Below, in pieces: positions 18,541 through 21,745 of a DNA stretch of 21,745 nucleotides. The DNA comes from Glomus cerebriforme (lineage: Eukaryota; Glomeromycota; Glomeromycetes; Glomerales; Glomeraceae), in NCBI GenBank assembly GCA_003550305.1, contig QKYT01000016.1:127844-149588 (forward strand). Direction: 5' to 3'. Positions within the stretch are counted from its first letter, which is position 1, and each line of letters begins with the position of its first letter. A model generated the notes under the pieces. The model saw nothing but the letters and a program-made list of their open reading frames with translations, ran no database searches and was not told the DNA's origin. The position numbers were made by a program, and so were the translations under genes.

Positions 18541-19301
18541 ACCGATTATTAGTTATTACGTTTATTGTTCATAATTGTTAAATTTCATTTTTTTTTATAT
18601 AATAAAGAATTTCATTCATTATATATATAGTTGTTATTTTTATTCATCGATACTTATCACGCTAAATTTTGATTGGATGAAACTTATTTTAGGTAATTTT
18701 CTCACCTTGCTTGATTTTGATGTTATAATAATCGCGACAAGAAAAACTTAGAACAATGAACATTCAAGTTTTCAATGAGACAACTGTTTAAATATGACTC
18801 TTAAGAATAATTAGAGAGGTTTTATTAGTAGACTATATCTTAATAGATAGAAGTTGTAGCAAACTGATTGGGAATGCTATATTATACGTACTATCTGAAA
18901 AGATAAGAGGAGAGTTCTTTGTCATTTCAAAAATCCTTGAAATATCCTTACTCATGTTTATGAACAATTTTTTTATAAATAATATAGTTGATAACTTATA
19001 TAATTGCATTATGGTCTACTTTTATGGTATGAAATGGAACCTCATGATAAACATACTGACTAGGAAAAATCCTAAAGCCATACAATATAACGACTTTTAA
19101 TCTCTCAAATCTCAATCTTCAACTTCCAACATTTATCAATAATTTAAATAAAAAATTTTTTTATTACTATTAATAAATATCAATTTGTTATATAAAATAA
19201 AACACGAGGATGAAGAGAATAAACAAATAAAAACTTTGCAATTTGCAACTAAAGTCAATAAAAAATAATCAGTAGATTAAATAAAAATAATAATTATCAC
19301 C
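18541..19301. other. Intergenic DNA downstream of the SET-domain gene, no gene seen
   Basis: It is moderately AT-rich with no domain-like open frame on either strand. No RNA gene or repeat is recognised. Confidence 0.45.
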
Positions 19302-19307
19302 TTTATT
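19302..19307 (-). terminator. Putative polyadenylation signal of the SET-domain gene
   Basis: AATAAA read on the minus strand, about 90 nt after the TAG stop at 19400-19398. Confidence 0.4.
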
Positions 19308-19397
19308 AGGATCACACCTTGAAGGTCATTTTTATGATTCAATTTAAAGTGTTCAAAATTGGTAAGGGAATTGTTGTTCATTATAATAATGCAAATT

Positions 19398-21053
19398 CTA
19401 ACAAACAGAAGGATTGATAAAGCTCTGAGGACTAGCCTCACATTTACAACATCGGCATATAAATCCATAATTACTTAAAGTCCTAGTGTGCCGTTCTTGT
19501 TTGTCATCTGTTGAATCAACGTAGGAAATAAAAATCTCTTGTCGTTTCTTTACATGTTGTAAGGTGATAATAGTAAAACGAAAAGGGTTGCAAGCTATTT
19601 GTTCGTATTTTTTACGTATTTTCATATATTCTTCAATCAAATCATTAGTAATATATCTTTCGGTTGCATCCATATGTGTAATTAAAGGATCACAGCTATG
19701 ATTAAAAAGAGATGTCAACGGAAAAATACCAAGGGTATTTCGAGAATTTCCTTCTCCATTAAATACATTTGCTGCAAGAATTGTCATCAATGTTATGAAT
19801 ATCCAAAAATCATATTTTATATCATATAAAGAAATTTCTAAAAGTTTTAAGATCTCAAAATAGATTATTTCGTACTCAGCATCCCAAGGAAGATGTCCTT
19901 CACAGTAAAATGGACTTGCATATTGACATGAAAGATACTTAATTTCTTTGATATCTAACGGGTTTATGTTCCGTTTTTTGGCCAAAGCAAAAAGTTTCAA
20001 TACTAAAATAAAAGATTGGTTCCAACCTGGATGATCTCTCTGCGCAGAACGAATGATAGTATTAATATTCTTTCCGCAAAGTATACTATGATAAAGCTTC
20101 ATTGCTAGTTTGTAGCATTTTTTGCTGCAAAAGAGCTCTTTACATTGATTATTGTGACAGGGATACTTGACGGCACATCTTGGGTGGCCAGGAGTTTCAA
20201 CAAGTTCAAGTGTGCAATATTCACATCTATCAGAAAAGTGATTATGCCCCGCAATAAATGGATCTTCTTCTAGTATATGTTCATGGAATAAAAGGTCTTG
20301 ATTAGCCTCAATTCCCAAATGAATTGTCACTTTTGATTCAAGAACTAAATCAGGTTGAAGTTTTCGTAAAACAATCTTTAACTTTTTATTACTGGCAATA
20401 TCAAGTCGATCCTGAAGTTCTTTTATCACAGTAGCTGAAATGCGCTCACTCGGACGGTGATCCCAAGGATACTGACCGCTGAATTCAAACCATCCGAAGT
20501 CAATATATGTCAACAGAATGGGGTTGGTAAATTTTCATTTTTTTATTATTGCCTGAAGTAACATCTCATTTGTTAGTTTTGTCGATATTCCATTTGGTGA
20601 TACTCGAATTCATAAATCATCTATTTTCCTCAATATTGATGCCAATTTCCGAATTTCATCTTGATTTATCTTGGTCATCTCATCAAAGCTTTCTGGCAGA
20701 GCTTCTAATTTCTCGTATTCCGAGGCAGAAAGTCCAGGGAGGCCTAAAGCACGCAAAGCTTCAGCATAATAATATCGTCCCTTGTAACTTAATTTCTGTA
20801 ATTCGATACTGTCTTTACTTTCATCACATAAGAGTAAAACTCTCTTAGCATCCATAAGTGCAATTTTTGGATAACCTTCTTTAAGACATATTAAAGCACG
20901 ATTACACCACAAATTTGGATTCCTAGGTGTTTTGGCCAACTCGCTGATATATTGATTCCATTCGGAAATATACCGACCATCCCTAAGAGTTGCAATTCCT
21001 TCAAATTGGTAGAAAAATTTGCGTATTCTGGGTGTGTTTTTTGTATCTTCCAT
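19398..21053 (-). pseudogene. SMYD-like protein: TPR, MYND zinc finger and split SET domain, two in-frame TGA codons
   Basis: A single frame runs from ATG 21053 to TAG 19398, 551 codons, broken only by TGA at codons 148 (20612-20610) and 173 (20537-20535). Codons 48-120 look TPR-like (LWCNRALICLKEGYPKIAL, YYYAEALRALG). The first part of SET is at 240-270 (IHLGIEANQDL, LEEDPFIAGH). The MYND finger is at 277-326 (C277, C280, C304, C309, C313, H322, C326). The SET core is at 451-456 (NHSCDP) and about 506-511 (EIFISY), and the post-SET cysteines CRCCKC are at 533-538. SET/MYND proteins transfer methyl groups from S-adenosylmethionine to lysine, often on histones. The upstream part alone would give a 147-residue TPR protein. 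No GT donor precedes the first TGA closely enough for an intron to remove it. A sequencing error or a recent pseudogene are the alternatives. Confidence 0.85.
20535..20612 (-). other. Segment between the two in-frame TGA codons of the SMYD-like gene
   Basis: The 24 codons between the stops still read like protein (VSPNGISTKLTNEMLLQAII) and continue the same frame on both sides. An intron-like stretch (GTATCA at 20603, CTAAC, TTCAG ending 20553) is 51 nt, a multiple of three. It lies between the stops, so splicing it out removes neither. Confidence 0.6.
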
Positions 21054-21091
21054 CCTGAAAAAGGATGAAGCTATTAAAAGAATGTGAATTG

Positions 21092-21097
21092 TTTATA
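21092..21097 (-). promoter_or_regulatory. Possible TATA-like element upstream of the SMYD-like gene
   Basis: TATAAA on the minus strand, about 40 nt before the ATG, within a TA-rich stretch (21092-21120). In DNA this AT-rich such a match is weak evidence. A TTTTTCAG just before the ATG could also be a splice acceptor for an upstream non-coding exon. Confidence 0.25.
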
Positions 21098-21119
21098 GAA
21101 TATACAGTATATAGTAATA

Positions 21120-21721
21120 TATGAATATGGAGTTTTTCCGGAGTTGTACAGTATAGAAAATACTTGATGTGCACATGTGATACGAATCGATTAATCAATT
21201 ATTTGATTAAAAATCTAAAATCCTTCCAATCCATAACTACGTGATTTTCTTGTCATGAAGAGGCCAATAACTGTATACTCTCTGCATCTCAGTTTTCAAC
21301 CAAAAAAGAGCCATTTTCAGCTATGAAGGTAGACAGTGAATATTCATAAGTTTGTTTTGACTTGGATAAAACAGCGTCATATCTCATACATTACAGATAA
21401 TGAAAAAAAAAGAATTTGTAAAAAAACATACAGTATGTGGGAAATTCTTTTGTCACACAGACTTCAAATTTTATTTTTACTTTATCAAATTTTTGGATGA
21501 ATTAACCTAATCCCAATTTTTATATTAATTCAAGTCAAAATATATCATATCTGGCTTACTAATCCATTTTGGTTTTAAAAAAAAAAATTAAAATAAATGA
21601 TGTAAAAATATAATAAATTATTATATATGTAAGATTTCATAGTATAATATAATTTAAGGGTTTAAAATATTAAGATTTTGATGGTTATGTTGTAGCCCAA
21701 ACGTGATTTTGTTCCGAACAT
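21120..21721. other. Intergenic DNA upstream of the SMYD-like gene
   Basis: I find no supported gene. The sequence is less AT-rich between 21200 and 21400, where a promoter or a neighbouring gene's remnant could lie, but no reading frame is convincing. tacagtat/actgtata words recur at 21103, 21270 and 21430. Confidence 0.4.
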
Positions 21722-21742
21722 GATTTGGGATATTCCCAAATC
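21722..21742. repeat. Inverted repeat at the window edge
   Basis: gatttggga-tat-tcccaaatc has perfect 9-bp arms with a 3-bp spacer. Just upstream, cccaaacgtgatt and aacatgatttggg form a looser pair. It may be the beginning of an inverted-repeat element cut off by the window end. Confidence 0.5.
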
Positions 21743-21745
21743 GAA

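Noticed and set aside
19277..19468. 63-codon minus-strand open frame at the end of the SMYD-like gene
   Set aside because: It overlaps the post-SET coding sequence in another frame and has no pattern of its own.
20553..20603. Intron rescuing the SMYD-like gene
   Set aside because: Splice signals are good, but the 51-nt stretch lies between the two TGA codons, so removing it leaves both. No GT lies close upstream of the first TGA.
20549..20848. 99-codon plus-strand open frame
   Set aside because: It is antisense to the TPR region of the SMYD-like gene.
21001..21198. 65-codon minus-strand open frame upstream of the SMYD-like start
   Set aside because: It overlaps the true N-terminus in another frame and covers AT-rich leader sequence.
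1..21745. tRNA, rRNA or other structured RNA genes
   Set aside because: I saw no tRNA-like cloverleaf with conserved T-arm words and no rRNA-like segment; a covariance-model scan would be needed to exclude them fully.

Overview
The window looks like nuclear DNA of a filamentous fungus with a very AT-rich, transposon-filled genome. An arbuscular mycorrhizal fungus (Glomeromycotina, Rhizophagus-like) fits best. The grounds are introns of 70-105 nt with GT..AG ends and CTAAC/CTAAT-type branch sites, flanks near 12-20% G+C in the lines I counted, a Myb-like gene and a TPR/split-SET/MYND gene of kinds that are expanded in those fungi, and several decayed pogo/Tigger transposons. The genus is an inference, not a match.

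Layout, left to right. 1-925 is a tandem array of about nine 93-134 bp units, each carrying what looks like a complete splice-acceptor / 29-nt exon / splice-donor module. 1009-1054 is a hairpin. 1150-5070 is AT-rich and gene-poor: a degenerate tandem repeat with a period near 369 bp (about 1540-2660), a MITE-like element (3085-3250) and a dead coding remnant (4883-5075). 5460-6146 is a four-exon gene for a 140-residue Myb-like protein, the only gene here that reads as intact. 6150-9420 is AT-rich with two MITE-like elements (6910-7282, 8105-8393) and low-complexity repeats.

9439-11073 stands out. It is a block of roughly 45% G+C flanked by a 16-bp target-site duplication and ending in AATAAA plus poly(A), so it is a reverse-transcribed RNA copy. 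It carries a broken reading frame of about 390 codons that I do not recognise. 11560-13230 (minus strand) is a badly decayed pogo/Tigger transposase. 14187-14780 is a nest of inverted-repeat elements. 15127-17797 is an older TA-flanked inverted-repeat element that was invaded by a 2.0-kb pogo-like transposon (15548-17564), whose transposase is broken but keeps its three catalytic aspartates. 18243-18540 is a truncated copy of the end of the Myb gene. 19398-21053 (minus strand) is a TPR/MYND/SET methyltransferase gene, open for 551 codons except for two in-frame TGA codons.

Nothing here forms an operon or a joint pathway. The gene content is two host regulatory genes (Myb-like and SMYD-like, the latter apparently broken) in a sea of mobile-element debris. 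The two observations most worth following are the retroposed G+C-rich transcript of unknown origin and the tandem array of exon-like splice modules, whose layout recurs in a degenerate form near 15.3-15.5 kb.
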